Below are positions 46,884 through 59,221 of a DNA stretch of 64,000 nt, in pieces. The notes under the pieces are model-generated. The model was given only the letters and a program-made list of their open reading frames with translations, was not told the origin of the DNA and searched no databases. Source of the stretch: Amphirosellinia nigrospora. Taxonomy: Eukaryota; Ascomycota; Sordariomycetes; Xylariales; Xylariaceae. Location of the stretch: assembly GCA_004123355.1 (NCBI GenBank), contig SCHM01000001.1, positions 4,518,001 to 4,582,000 of the forward strand, read 5' to 3'. Made by a program: the position numbers and the translations under genes. Numbering within the stretch: position 1 is the stretch's first letter; each line of letters begins with the position of its first letter.

Positions 46884-49220
46884 TCAGGCACACGCGAAAT
46901 CCAACTCCATACTCCTCGCTACGCTCTGCCAATCCCAGACCTTTGTCCATTCGGCTTGGCCCATAAGTCGCCACACTTCCTCCAGAACTTGGGCAACACG
47001 GTCGCAATTACGAAAGCCTGTGTACCCGCGCACAGTGCGCACCGCACCGCGGACACGTTCTTGTTGTCTCGGCGCAAACGCTGCGCAGCCAATTACGAGA
47101 CAGGGGACCAGCAGCAACGTCTGCACCGGGTCACTCGGCTTGAAGGAGTCTAGTATCGCAAGAGATTCGTCGACAGCGATAGATATACGGGCATCGTGGT
47201 GTGGGGGGTATTGGGTGACCCTTGGCGGCGAGTCTCCACGAGCGTGAAATAGCGGCGTCGCATTATGGCTGCTATTTGATAGGCGACGATCGGATATCGG
47301 AGGAAGCGCGCCAGGAGGGGGAGGCGAGAGCGTGTTGGAGCACGGTTGGGGCGATGCTGGAGAGAGAGGCATCCTGCTATTACCGTCACCTCGACCCGCG
47401 CCAGCAGTAGCAACAGTACCAACACCGACCCCCATACCCATCGTGGCAGAGGCTATCGCTTCTGTCATCGTTGACGGAAAGACGAAGGGCGGCGATGAGG
47501 TCGAAGGTGGGTAAATGGTCCGATACAGGTACACCCACATCATTTGTTTATACAGAAGACTGACACGGTCTCGGTTATCCCCCGCTGGCCAAGTCGCGCC
47601 CATTCGCGGATCGCAGTCTCAATATTGGTAGCATGACAGTACCATTTATAGTCGACAAGTGGCTCGACTTTGGAAATCATGTTCGCCCGTATCTCGTTCC
47701 GAATCGTCGTAATCTTCGCCAGATAATGAAATAGCCCATCGCCGATTCCGATAAGCCGCGCAGGCTCAATCACTGTCCACGGTATCCAGTCTTCCGTGGC
47801 CAGGCGTTTCACTTTGATATTGGGATACAAGATTAGCTCGTCTGCGAAGACCCGATACTGAAAGAACTCGGTGATAAACGTGGTGAACGCCTTGTCTGGT
47901 GGTGGGTTCTCCTGAATCAGGCTCTTGTAAGCCTGGAGATGCACTCGATGTGCGCCACCGATAGACCCTTCTGCGGCTGTCTGCAGCATCAGGCACAGCA
48001 TCTGACCATAGCGAGGTGCCAGCGTGACTTTTTGTTCCGGTCCCGCTTCCTCTCCCTGGCCCCAGGCCAATAGTTGTTTCATGGCTGCGTTATGATGGAA
48101 GTGCGATCGGGACATCAGAGACGATAGGTCTACGTTAGGGTTAGAGGTAAGAAGCTCGTTACCGTATGGAGTCCCGAAATCAATGTGTTTACTCGCTAGC
48201 GAAAGGATGGAATGCATTAGCCCACGATGTTCTACTGCCATCTGAAGCAGCATGTCTTTGAAGGCATTTCTGTATTGACCTTCAACGGTCAGTACGCTGC
48301 TTAGGTGGTTGATATAATGGCCAAAGAAGATCCGGTCTTCAGCCGTCTCAACACCTTGGAAGATTGGCTGAAGTGTGATGTGTGGGAGGCTTTGCTTCCT
48401 TTGTTGCTCTAGAAAACTGGTAAGCAATTGGTGCAAGTAGCGGTCTCACGCCAACGGGATTTCTCACCCTCCTCTGCCTTTTCTCGGCCACTCTTCCACA
48501 GTGTTTTCTCGTGATACCCCTCGCATACCACTGCGTTCTTCTCGCAGTTTAGGCCTGTCCTAATGTCAACAAGGGATTTTCGGAGGGAGCAAGGACTGTT
48601 CTCACATCGCGGTTTTGCTTCATCGCATTTCTTTTTCCTCCTCCGACAAGTAATGCAGCCGGTTTTTGAGCGGCCCTTTGCAATCTTACTGTTCGTTCCC
48701 TGGGGGTTTGGGGGATGTTTCCTTGGTCGTCCTCTTGGCCGCTTGGTTTCTGTTGTTGTTGTTGTTGTTGTTGTTGACCTGACCATGGACGGTCTGGCCT
48801 GGGAGCTGACGTGCGGGGTGCTTCCTGGACATCATCCATACGAAAACTATCGTCCTCCATAGGTTCTATCTTAGGGATAGCCAGCCCATCGTTCTCGTCA
48901 AGTTCCCAGTTCACGTCATCATTAGCGTTCTCCACCGTTCCGTCGTCCTGGTACGTGGTGTCCCAAGTAGTATCTGACGAAGCCGCCGACTGGAGAGCGG
49001 GTGGGACTCGTACACCCGAGTCGGCCACGACACAAGGTATCTCTTGTTCTGTGCTAATAGGGGACAATGGGACCGCGCTCATTTGAGCCATTGGCGCTGG
49101 ATTTGACCATCTCGAGCTTGTGGCTAAGACGCTTGGGGAGTCTTCTCCAGCCGCCAGGTCACGTCTCTCTGCCCATGCAAGTCCAACACCGCTGGTGACG
49201 AGGGTAAGTGGGCCATCCAT
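46884..49220 (-). CDS. AT-hook plus Zn2Cys6 transcription factor with Fungal_trans_2-like domain (regulator 3)
   Basis: The proposed start is 49220 (MDGPLTLVTSGVGLAWAERR). An acidic N-terminus (WELDENDGLAIPKIEPMEDD) is followed by a CAA repeat, then an AT-hook-like KRPRGRPRKHP, then the cluster GCITCRRRKKKCDEAKPRC, an intron whose removal gives LNCEKNAVVCEGYHEKTLWK (donor GTGAGA, acceptor GACAG, Cys codon split). Pattern C-x2-C-x6-C-x6-C-x2-C-x6-C. The frame upstream of the CAA repeat differs from that of the finger, as expected if repeat length is misread; a start at 48786 within the repeat frame is the alternative. The long C-terminal domain includes MALQMAV-like LLQMAVEHRGLMHSILSLAS and FFQYRVFADELILYPNIKVK. 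One more G in the run at 47579-47583 joins WARLGQRG to DNRDRVSLLYKQMMWVYLYR. Ends SVARSMELDFACA at 46884. Confidence 0.8.
48751..48776 (-). repeat. (CAA)n trinucleotide repeat in regulator 3
   Basis: About nine CAA units on the minus strand, read as Gln in the frame from upstream and as Thr in the frame of the zinc finger. Probable polyglutamine tract. Confidence 0.8.
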
Positions 49221-52200
49221 GACTGACGGGCAATCCAATCTTCGTCTTCTTGATGGAAACTCCGACCGCGAAGCGGATTTATTTGAGAGGCAAAAAGTCA
49301 GGAAGCCGACAAGTGCGCGGCAATGTTCACCAGTTGATTCTGGTTTGAGAGCCCATTCCAACACTCGAAATCGGGAACTATCAGCCTAAGCAGGTCATGA
49401 TCAAAAGCCGCCACGCTTTCTCTCTAATCAACACGGCTCATGAAATGGTCGCTGCCAACAGAATAAAAAGGAAGGCTGGCGGACGAATCGGAGAGCTGAT
49501 ATGTCTGCAGTGATAGGGTGTCCCCTTCGAATCACAAAGAAGGGTGGACCAGACGAAGGAGGGGTTGAGCTGGGGCGGTGGATGTGGAGTGTAGGTCTAT
49601 CTTATTTGGATATGAAGATGATATCGTGGGGCCACTTGGGACACAAACAACATTCTGAGAGATACTATAGGCGGGAGACGAACATCAAAGTGCGGATATG
49701 ATGGGCAGGACCAGTAATAGGCCCCAAGATAGGATGAGGATGGGTGGAAGAGGCAGAAGGGTGTATTTGGCGGATGATTGTCTCCACCCGCATCCCACCG
49801 TCTAGCCAGTTCAGGCGGCGAGACGAGACGAGAGACATGAAGTTCTTGGTCAGATACGGTATGAGCGAGCGCTTGTCCAAGCTGATACCTCATCGAATAA
49901 GGTAAAATGGCAGAGAGAGGGCCACCAACCCCCGATATAAACCGACATACACGTGCTGGGTGCTGGGTACTCCAGAGTCGAGTATATGACAGGTCATCCC
50001 GAGACTTATCATGCCCCTGCCGCAGCCCAGACACACTGGCACAAGCGGAGCCGGGGTCAGCGATGGGCCTGCGATGGGTAGAACCGAGAGGGAGAAACCG
50101 AGAGGGGAGAGGTGCGGTTGCGGTCACTAACCTACATACCAACATACCTACATGTAACCAGTGGGAGAAGATGGTGGCCGATGACCATGCTCAGGCCTGC
50201 TCAGGTAGGGTACAGTACACACCTATACATACTAACCTACATACTTACACATGGTACCTAACCAGCAACAGATGCATGCGGAGAGGAGGCCTGGGTACTG
50301 GCCTGGGCGGACCTGGGGGTGGGTGCTTGGCGCCTCTTGAATCCATGCCTGCTACGCTACAGCACGTTGCCCCAGAACTCCCCCGTCATCCTCTGATCTT
50401 AGCGTTCATCTGTGTACACTACGCCGTGGTAGCGCGGCGGTACCCTGTAAGCAATCGCGAGGTATCCCGAGATACCTGCGAGGTCAGTATACCCAAACAC
50501 TGTAGGAGGTTGGGCTGGGTTCGGGTGGCTAACGGCCTCGAACGGGTTACCTATTGATAGCGTCTGGGTACTGAGGCTTAACGTGTTCTCGAGACGACTA
50601 CAGTGCTTGTTATAAACTCACCGTGGAACATTCCCCGGGTCTGCCCGGGCCCGACTTCGACAGTGCTGACTGAGTACCAAGCTAGGCGTTGGCATGGTCC
50701 TCGTAGATATTTGGTAACAGCTTAGGATCAAAGGCTCAACAGGATTACCTACAGGACAAGGTAGATTAAGCCGGGTTGGGTAGGTAGGGTTTAGACTACT
50801 GAGTGTGCTAGGCATGGTGTATAATGCTGTACGCTACTTTAGATGCCCTATGCAGATAACTAGTACGAAGTAGTACGGCATCCCAACAGAAGAGCTCCAG
50901 CCTTACTTAGCTTTCCCTCTCTATTAACAGTCTCTCGCGGATCATCATTGGTGTGCTATCGATCGCGCAAATGGCCGTGTCATCGAGTAGGTATAGAACA
51001 GTTTGCCATTCTATACAGTACTGATTGAGCCGTAACCTGTAACATAGAACCCGGCGAGCTTCGAGAGTCTGGTCTGGGGGGGCTTTTAGGAACCCCTTGG
51101 GAATACGCTTAACGGATCGGGATAGCGTAGCCGACGAGTATCTTAGTGTACGTATACGTCCAGGAACTATATGTATTGAGGGGTTGTTAGCTCCTCATTC
51201 ATGTTCTTTTCATCCATCCTCAACTAGGCTGGCTCATGTCCGCCTTCTTGAACATACTTACTTAGTATAAGCCCTACGCTAAGTATGCCGTGGGTACTGT
51301 CTAGTTTGGGGACTGGCTCTGGCGCAAGATGATAGATGACTACAGTAGGTAGGATTGCAGCCTGTGCCTGTCGCCATTTCATGCCTGGATGCGACGGGGT
51401 ATGGAAAGGGTTGTGTTCGAATAGAAGGGGTGACAGCAGGCTGGGAGAACACCGAGAAGCTGATTCGGTCGCGGTTGGCGGACCTCAGCGCCCGATCCTA
51501 GCAACGTATATAGCCAGTCATATTATACAACTTGCAGCGTGACACTCTGGGCGGCTACTGTATCATTGTTATACCTTCTAAGTTAGGTATGTTGGCGATC
51601 GTCCGATGCTAGCATATTAACCTAGCCGACTCCAGATGTCTTCACCATATCTGGCAATTCTTCCATGGCCTTTTTGTAGTTTTGAGGTGAGAATCTCACG
51701 GACTGACGAGGTAGGTGATCCGCTGTATGTATGCCCTGGGATGCTCCTCGCCAGGACAACCCAACCTTATAGGAAGGTATAGTCAACGCCCACTCAATCT
51801 AGACGGCGAGTAACTCATACCAGATTTCTTCCCTATACTAGTACCCTGAAGAGAAAGTTAACTGTTAGCTATATATAAGATTCCCGAGACCTTAGGTCTA
51901 TCATTGGCCCGAATAGGATCGAAGTTGCTAGGCCCATGCCTCCACGTTGATGCGCTTAACCGTCAGCTCATGCAATGAGAACTTCAGCCCTGGCCTGTCA
52001 TCTATAAAAGGATCGTAGAGCGATGCGACGTCCTCTAGCTATAAACTTCCCGTCGCTACAATATGCACGTCTACGTATTTGCTCGCCTCCAGAAGGACCA
52101 ACAGATTCCTACCTTCGCAACGGGAAAGGAAATATTTGCGTCTTTACGAACTATCTCTGGTTTTGCAAATACTCTACGACTTATATTTTCGATGAGCATG

Positions 52201-53337
52201 AATGCTTAGAGAATTGCGGAGCTTCTCGGACCAAAAACGATATTAGGAGGCATGATTGTCAGTCTTCGACACATCGAATTCACCTCGGTAGAGCTTCTTT
52301 TTCTCTGGCGTCCGTAGGTAGGTGCCAAGGCAGAATGTACAGCGAGACATGCCCATGCAATGCCCTTCTTCCATACGGGCCGCAGCATGACCACCAAGCG
52401 ATAAGAGGTTCAATCGACTTTTTATTAGTGAGCAAGGGGTTTTCTTGTTGGGGTCTTCTTGGCTTCCATGGGAGTGTCGGGTACACGATGCAACTGTAGT
52501 GCTTGTTTCAATCAATAGATGATGCAGCACCTCGACGTGTTTTGAGTTACATCGACTCGGGTTTCACGTAGCACTCACCGAGCCGCGTCCGATGATCAAC
52601 AGCAAATGGGACAAATCCAAACGAATGGCGACCTCTCAACGAATGTCTGTCGGCTTACTACAATCATACTTGCTTTGCAAACGACGGATTATAAGTCGGT
52701 GTGGACGCGCAACTTCGATGTTGTTTCACATCTTGCCGGCTACCGGCAACTAGTACAATATCTCGACTCAACGACATATTTGTTTCTCCCTCGTCACGAC
52801 GTCCAGCGTTTGGCTTGGGCAATTCGTTGCCATCTAGGAGATGTTCGTGCCGCGCCTATTAGCAAGGCGTTACAGACCGTTTGCTTGTACGGAGATTGTG
52901 CGCTGCTTGGGCTCAGCAAGGTCCAGCACTAAATCCCGACAACTCATCCTTAACTACCACGTCCGCCCTACTTCATATAATTACAAGAGTCAAATTCAGT
53001 ATGAAACCAGTTAAATTGGTTCTTTATAACACGAGCATGCAGGCGATGTAACCTTATGACATACTTCCGTCTTCCTCGCAATATGAATCCCGGGTACTGC
53101 AACGCCTACTCGACGGGAAGCAAACCCCAGTAGGCGAGAAACGGGTGGCCCCGTGCTAAAGTTGTTTGGCGATGGTGGTGAGGATCCACTGGCCAGCGGG
53201 CTTTTCTCCAGACACAAGAATTATGGCGTCTTGGCAAAGTCAAGGCCCTCCCTATACGAAATAGGTAATAAGCAATCTGTACAGGGCCTTCCGAACAATA
53301 CTCCACACACGACCATAACCACCATAGATTTGTGACT
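49221..53337. other. Gene-poor stretch with AGGTAGGT/ACCTACC words
   Basis: No conserved domain seen on either strand. CCTACATACC-type words cluster at 50125-50260 and GGTAGGTAGGG near 50780. Open frames at 49597-50145 (-), 49907-50557 (+), 52023-52499 (+) and 52606-52932 (+) show no motif, splice continuity or family likeness I can support. Confidence 0.4.
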
Positions 53338-53620
53338 TCACAAAACAGCATAAAAATTCGTAAAAATACAATCTAAGTTACGGGCTATTATTTCTGTTAT
53401 AATTATCGTGCTACTGAAATTTTATTTTATTTGGACTATTATTCCGCTAGTTATTTATATATAGAATTATAGTATATATAAATAATTTTTAACCTTAAAT
53501 AGCTTTTTTATTTTAGAAGATATAGAAATAAAAGCGGTATTATAGAAACCGCGTTAATTAATTCTATATACCTGATATTTCTTTTGTTTTTTAATGATTT
53601 CTTTTGGCGTAGTTGTTGAT
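53338..53620. other. AT-rich island
   Basis: A sharply bounded block rich in ttta, tata and aatt words with very few G or C, set in DNA of near-balanced composition. No protein or terminal repeat can be read in it. This is how short relics altered by repeat-induced point mutation look in ascomycetes. Confidence 0.65.
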
Positions 53621-56600
53621 AGTTGAAAAGGTAGAGTTTAGGTGGTGTTGGCTGCGTGTGTGGAGTTTTGGCCGACCCACCCTGATCTGTAGGATTATGT
53701 TATGCACTACTTGACGATGTGTTTCGGGTTTAACTTTTTTTTCTCATCCAATCGGCGCTAAGAAACTCGGGTTTTCTGATATGCGTTGTGTAGAATTCGA
53801 TGCAAATGACACGATGCGCTAGGACAACCGGGAAGACTAAAGACCCGAGGAGGCCATCCATCAGAACTCACTAAACCAGGACTAGTTGCGCACAAGACAA
53901 TACTCGATCACGAAGCAACTGAGCTATCACCGCACTACTGTGTAGACGGCCCGGAAGGAAGTCGAAGCGTGGAACCCTCTCCGCTAGGGTCTACGCTATA
54001 CGGAGACTCTGTATTGTGTGTCTGTACTGTCCAATGTAAACAAAAGGATCGTCATGGGATGCAACATATCATGACACAACATCTGAGATCTGCATGAAGT
54101 TCCCGCTTCAGTTTCTGACTCAAGCATTGTGGGCAGATTATAGGTGTGAACACCAAACTATTCTCAGTACTACCAAACTCACAGAACGATGCTATCAACT
54201 GAGATAGATATACCATTAACGGCATGGTACATGCATGTTTGACATGCCCATCATAATAAATGACAGATCTAGTTAGCGAATACTAGATAACCCGTACCCA
54301 ATGAAACTTATCCACTTGGGCCGTCTTTCTCTTATTGCTTGCCTGACCCAACCCCAGCAACCATTATAACTTCATGGAATGAACCACTTCCTTTTCCTCC
54401 ACCCTGACGACTGCATATCCTGGCCCGCCAGCTTTCGAATTCTGTCGTTATCTCGCATATGATACATCATATACCACGTTGTACGACTCTAAATGTGATG
54501 CTGATTGGGGGTTAGCTAAGTATTCTAGAGAGGTGGTCCTTCTGTTACTTGACACTTCGATAAGTTCATTGTTGAGCGGCCCAGAGCTGTTCACCATCGA
54601 TGTCCATGTAGAAGATGGCCGTTGTTATGTAACGAGGGTTCGAACCCCTTCATTCATTCACACGCCACCACTCTTGTCTTATTATTAGCAAAACCCTACT
54701 GATCGAGTGCTACATGGGGGTATCCAAATCAAATGCTGACGTAGACGTGGAAGGTTCAGCCTAACCAATACATTCATACTTGAGACGTTGGTAATACGGG
54801 GTCATAGAGCGAATCCAATCGATTCAGAAGATCAATTGATTCAAAATAGACAGGATAGAAAACGGATTGCAGAATTGCCAGCGCTTTCCACTCGTAGGTA
54901 CGTATCCGTAAATTCCGCAATGATCACCATCGGGTAAAGAAGTAGACTGGAGGACAACGACGTCTATCGATTAGTTTCAACCGGAGTGGCGCCCGTTGTG
55001 TTGAATTAGGGTCAACTAGTTTCTAAATGTCTTACTTTGGGGGCCGTAGACGTCGATCCGTGGCTGACAAGTGCAGCCTCGAACAACAGTCGTGGCGTGA
55101 TAACACAATAGAGCTTGCAGGGGCCAACTCGATTCATTATTATTTTGTTGGCTATATTCGTCACTGTCGCACAGCCGGAGATGTCAAGAAAAGCCACGTG
55201 TGATACGAGTGACCATCCCTATCAATGCCTCCGTGGTGACTACTGCGGTGGTCGAGTGCGAGTTACCCTAGAAGGGGTGTTATCGCGCAACGGTTACGTG
55301 TCGTAAATCGGTAATTTACCTAAGGAATGATGATCATTGTGGAAAATCCAAATAGCTCATATGCACAAGTCGGTGAAACAGACAATTCCAGTAGCGATCC
55401 TGACGGCAGAGCCTCACGTCTGGATGCCGGAAGACTTCCGCGGGGCCGATCATCGCGTCAAAAAAATACAAACCCATGCCCACATCGACAGGCATACGGC
55501 CAGGTCTCCGACTCGAGAACTTGCCAGGACTTGCCAGGATCCGATTGTTCGCCGACGGGTCGCGCATTGAATAGTAACGACATCCCGCGTATCGATCGAC
55601 CACCCTAGCCATGTCGTGACTCTGCCTCTGATAACAATCTCTCGTTGTCCATTCGCCAGCGGTGTTGGGGAAAATGCCGTCCCAGCATCCACCCCATCGC
55701 AGGGTGCCATTGGAATCCCCACGCCTGAAAGGCGGAAGAATACTATGTACACGGTGGCGTGTAGCAGTTGCTCCCTGTAACGTCTTATCCTACAATGCTA
55801 CTGTGTCTCAAACCGATACTGGCAACGGCGACGGCGTCGAGTTCTTGTCTTGGAATCGACGGGAAACGAATCGTTGTGTTCTTGATCTCAGCTCCCTATC
55901 CCGACTTTTGCTAAGTTCCCATTGAGGGTTCTCTCATATCTTCCCAACCACTCTACGCTACCTTTGGTGACGATAATGAGTACAGAGGGGCCATCAGATA
56001 GGTTCTAGAAGGCAATATTGACATAGAGAAGACGCTACCCTCCTGTCTCGCAGTTAATCTTTACGCCATCTCATTTCTAACACACGGCAAACTTCTAATA
56101 TGACCCCTTAGAACTTTTGTATTTTGAGTGCGGGTATACAGGCGAGTGAGCTGACAAGGAGTTAACCGACATGTGGATCAACGTGCAAGCCGTAAAGAAG
56201 GCATGGAATTCCTGGGCGCCAGAGAGACCATTCGAGAGACACTAGAGATCATCAACCAGATTTACTAAATCAGATTCGTCAGGGATGGATGTAAGCAACA
56301 ACCGCTGGGGCGAAAGAACAAGCCTTTTGGAAAAGGGTCACGGTCAGGCACACCGCCGACCCAGTTAATTAAATTCGATGGCTAAGATACTATGTGACTT
56401 GCTGCCATCAAGCTATCTGCTAATGCGTACCACAAAATGCGTGTCTCAACGCGGGCTCGGCCGTGGGTCAAGTTGGGGGTCAAGGTTTAGGGCACAAACA
56501 GGAACCGGCCACCTGATGAAGAACCACTCAACGATTTTAGGCTACGAAACTATCTATAAAAATCTACAGCTATCTTATTAACAGTAAAAACGTCTTTGAG

Positions 56601-59221
56601 CAAGATCATCACCATTGGCGCACGAGTATAGGATCGCTGTCCAGTTTGTCTAGCCGCGCCACCTCGATTATTTCCGACGGCTAAATCCGGGGGAACTACA
56701 ACATATCGTGCGGGATGCGCGATGCCTTGGGTACCCCCATTCCTGAACATGCCAGCCCGATCTCTCTTTATTGCTCCGGAGGGCTGAGATACTGCAGGTT
56801 CAGCACGCGTCCGGCCAGAGAAGTAGTCCCGGGACCTGGAGTTAGCTGGCGCAGGGTTGTTCTGGAAGCGAGCGTTGCTACTTTCTCCTCAACGTATCAA
56901 AGGGGAGACCAATTGAATGCCCAGGAATAGCATGTGGGATAAGACAAGGATGCCATTAGGAAACATACCTTATGCAAAAGGACACGATCTATATCCACTC
57001 ACCAACTTTACAGCTGTGAAGCTCAAGTTTGCGGTGGATACAGCAAGACACCGATTGCCGAAGTGGTTGGCCTCGTCAGGCTCCCATCTCAACCTTGTCG
57101 GCGGCGCCAAGGCAAATCAGGCCCGGAAACCTATCAAGATATTTCCATCCACTCATCAGAACCGGCCTCGCCCTCGTCACAAGATACCCGTACAGGGAAT
57201 GCGGATAACGCCGGAAATTGGGCATCTTCACAGTCTCCAACTTTATCTCCCGCATCTCGATCTCGAGTTTACATAATCACATATCGATCGGGTCGCGTTG
57301 CCGGGCAGGAATCGAATTTACGTGCCGTCTTATGGTATTTCTGTGTTACCTAATGGACTTCTTACATTAAGGGACCTTGTATTCTTGGCTACTTTGTCGA
57401 TCTTTTAGAACCGCAAATATAGGCCTTGTTGCTTTTTCTTGATCCCAATCAGTTAGGTGACAGTAGTGCCCTACGCCTCAGCTCGGTTATCAGGTAAACG
57501 GTGAGCGAAAAAGAAAAAAAGAAAAATCAATCTTTAACGGCGCGGCAGCGGGGTGGTTCATGTGGCATGGCAATCATGGCGTTCTGTCAGATGCACCATG
57601 AACAGAAAGTGTCTAGACCGGTTGTTGAGGCCTAGACTCTCATTGTAGGAGCCAGAATACCCATAACACGATATCGTGGCCGCCCCTTCATATGGGGAGT
57701 GACGAGAGTCCTACATTTGCTAAACACGCGTATATTTCGCTACTCGTGTCGAGTCAGTACCAAGTGTGAACGAAAGGGTAACTCGGGGAAACATGCAGTG
57801 GAGAGATGATTTCATCTCTCCATCCCGTCAGCTGCAACAGCCAATACCCCACATTATCACCACTGAGCGTAACAGAGATTTCCTGTTCTGAGACGGAGTA
57901 TTATTTTTATTATGTGTAGGGAGAGACTCCAGTCGCCGGCATCCGCACCTGAGTCAGATCAACTGCACTTATACTATCAGGTGAGACAGGCCTTATCTGA
58001 TGCATAACTTACGCTACAACACGCCTACCAAGTTGTAGATCTAGGAGCACAAAACTGTGTGAAGTGTTAGAAACGAGCACACGCCCAAAGTTCCCCATAA
58101 CCCATCTGATGGGTGACATTTGACTCGCCTGTTGACCTCTAGATGATGTGCCCAGTTTATGCCAATGCCATACATATTCCGCTCAAACCACTTTACCATC
58201 TTATGGCATAGGAGCGTGACGAAAGCACTGGACAGTTACTAGGCGGGTGAGTCCAGACGGCAACCAATCGAAAGCATCGGAGCCGAGAGGATTCGATGCC
58301 CTGTTCCCGGTGGTCCGGGTGCGACCAAAAAGGCAATCACCCAGCAAGGCTTCCAAATATTTTATACTACTCGTAATAAATTAAATCCCAATACGATACG
58401 ATCAAGGACCGACATACCAATACTTCATTGGAGACACCCATAACGGGGCCATCGAGGCTTACTCCTCCAGGGCGCTGTCTACATCTGGTATGTATCGCGA
58501 GTCAGCTATACATACCTACGCCACTCTATTAAAAAAAGAAAAAATGAAAGCAAACTAACCGTACCAGTAAGTCTGAGATAGTCGGCTTTCACTAGGCTGC
58601 GACCCGTTGTACGCCACGTTATCGACTTCCGGGGTTCGGTACCACAATAGTGGGATATGCCATAAGGAATTACGCTCCTAGACTGTGCTGACGCGTTATG
58701 TATGTGTAAAATTACCAGATCTAGATAGACGTGCAGCTTCGGTTGCACAGGAGGAATGTGTAGCCGATCACTTAGTGAGATGATAATCATGGTGCTTCCA
58801 CATGTGAGTATAACTTGCAGCGGAGAGAAAGGCTTTCGGAATCTTACCGAACGACTGGACGCCTGCGTTGTTTGGGAACCATTCGTGTGATGTGACAGGG
58901 TGTCAGGATACGGGTTTCGCCGCGGGGTATTGAACCGTAAAAGTGAAACGCCGAATATTCGCAGCACGGTACAACTCTCTCGAGTAAGCACTGACCTACA
59001 TGACATGAGGCCTAAGATACTCCTCAATCCTAATGTAAATGCCAACAACTAAGGGTTTCTTATCTGCTTTACCTTCTATTTTGCTCAAGTAGCGAGTAAG
59101 ATTCCAACTCCTCCACACGGCCGTGCGGCTTAAATAAACACTTTACGTAAGCACATGGATGTTATTTAATATTAACGATGTAATTGACAACTACATCTGT
59201 TACCTGCTTAGAAGATGTTAT
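53621..59221. other. Gene-poor stretch, no recognised gene
   Basis: Apart from the small secreted-protein candidate at 55115-55306 I see nothing I can name. A 97-codon plus frame at 57063-57353 (SSEPASPSSQDTRTGNADNA) and overlapping minus frames at 55334-55752 have somewhat protein-like composition but no family. Frames near 58506-59048 (minus) look like chance. Confidence 0.4.
55115..55306 (+). CDS. Possible small secreted Cys-containing protein
   Basis: An isolated 63-codon frame begins MQGPTRFIIILLAIFVTVAQ, a good signal-peptide shape, and continues with three Cys (KATCDTS, YQCLRGD, DYCGGR). It lies in a gene-poor stretch, and three Cys cannot all pair, so it may be the first exon of a longer gene or a chance frame. 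No family recognised. Confidence 0.22.
   Translation: MQGPTRFIIILLAIFVTVAQPEMSRKATCDTSDHPYQCLRGDYCGGRVRVTLEGVLSRNGYVS

Noticed and set aside
49907-50557. 216-codon plus-strand frame
   Set aside because: It overlaps a 182-codon frame on the other strand, has no motif, and consists partly of ACCTACC words; it looks like chance.
53338-53620. Calling the AT-rich island a specific transposon family
   Set aside because: No coding remnant, terminal repeat or target-site duplication can be seen.
53875-53960. tRNA-like start on the minus strand (GCGGTGATAGCTCAGTTG resembles an acceptor stem plus A box)
   Set aside because: No GGTTCGA-type T arm follows at the right distance, the D loop would be too long and the anticodon stem pairs poorly. 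At best a decayed tRNA-derived piece.
54630-54660. T-arm/B-box-like GAGGGTTCGAACCCCTT on the plus strand
   Set aside because: The 50 to 100 bases upstream contain no A box, no D arm and no matching acceptor strand, so no tRNA can be drawn.
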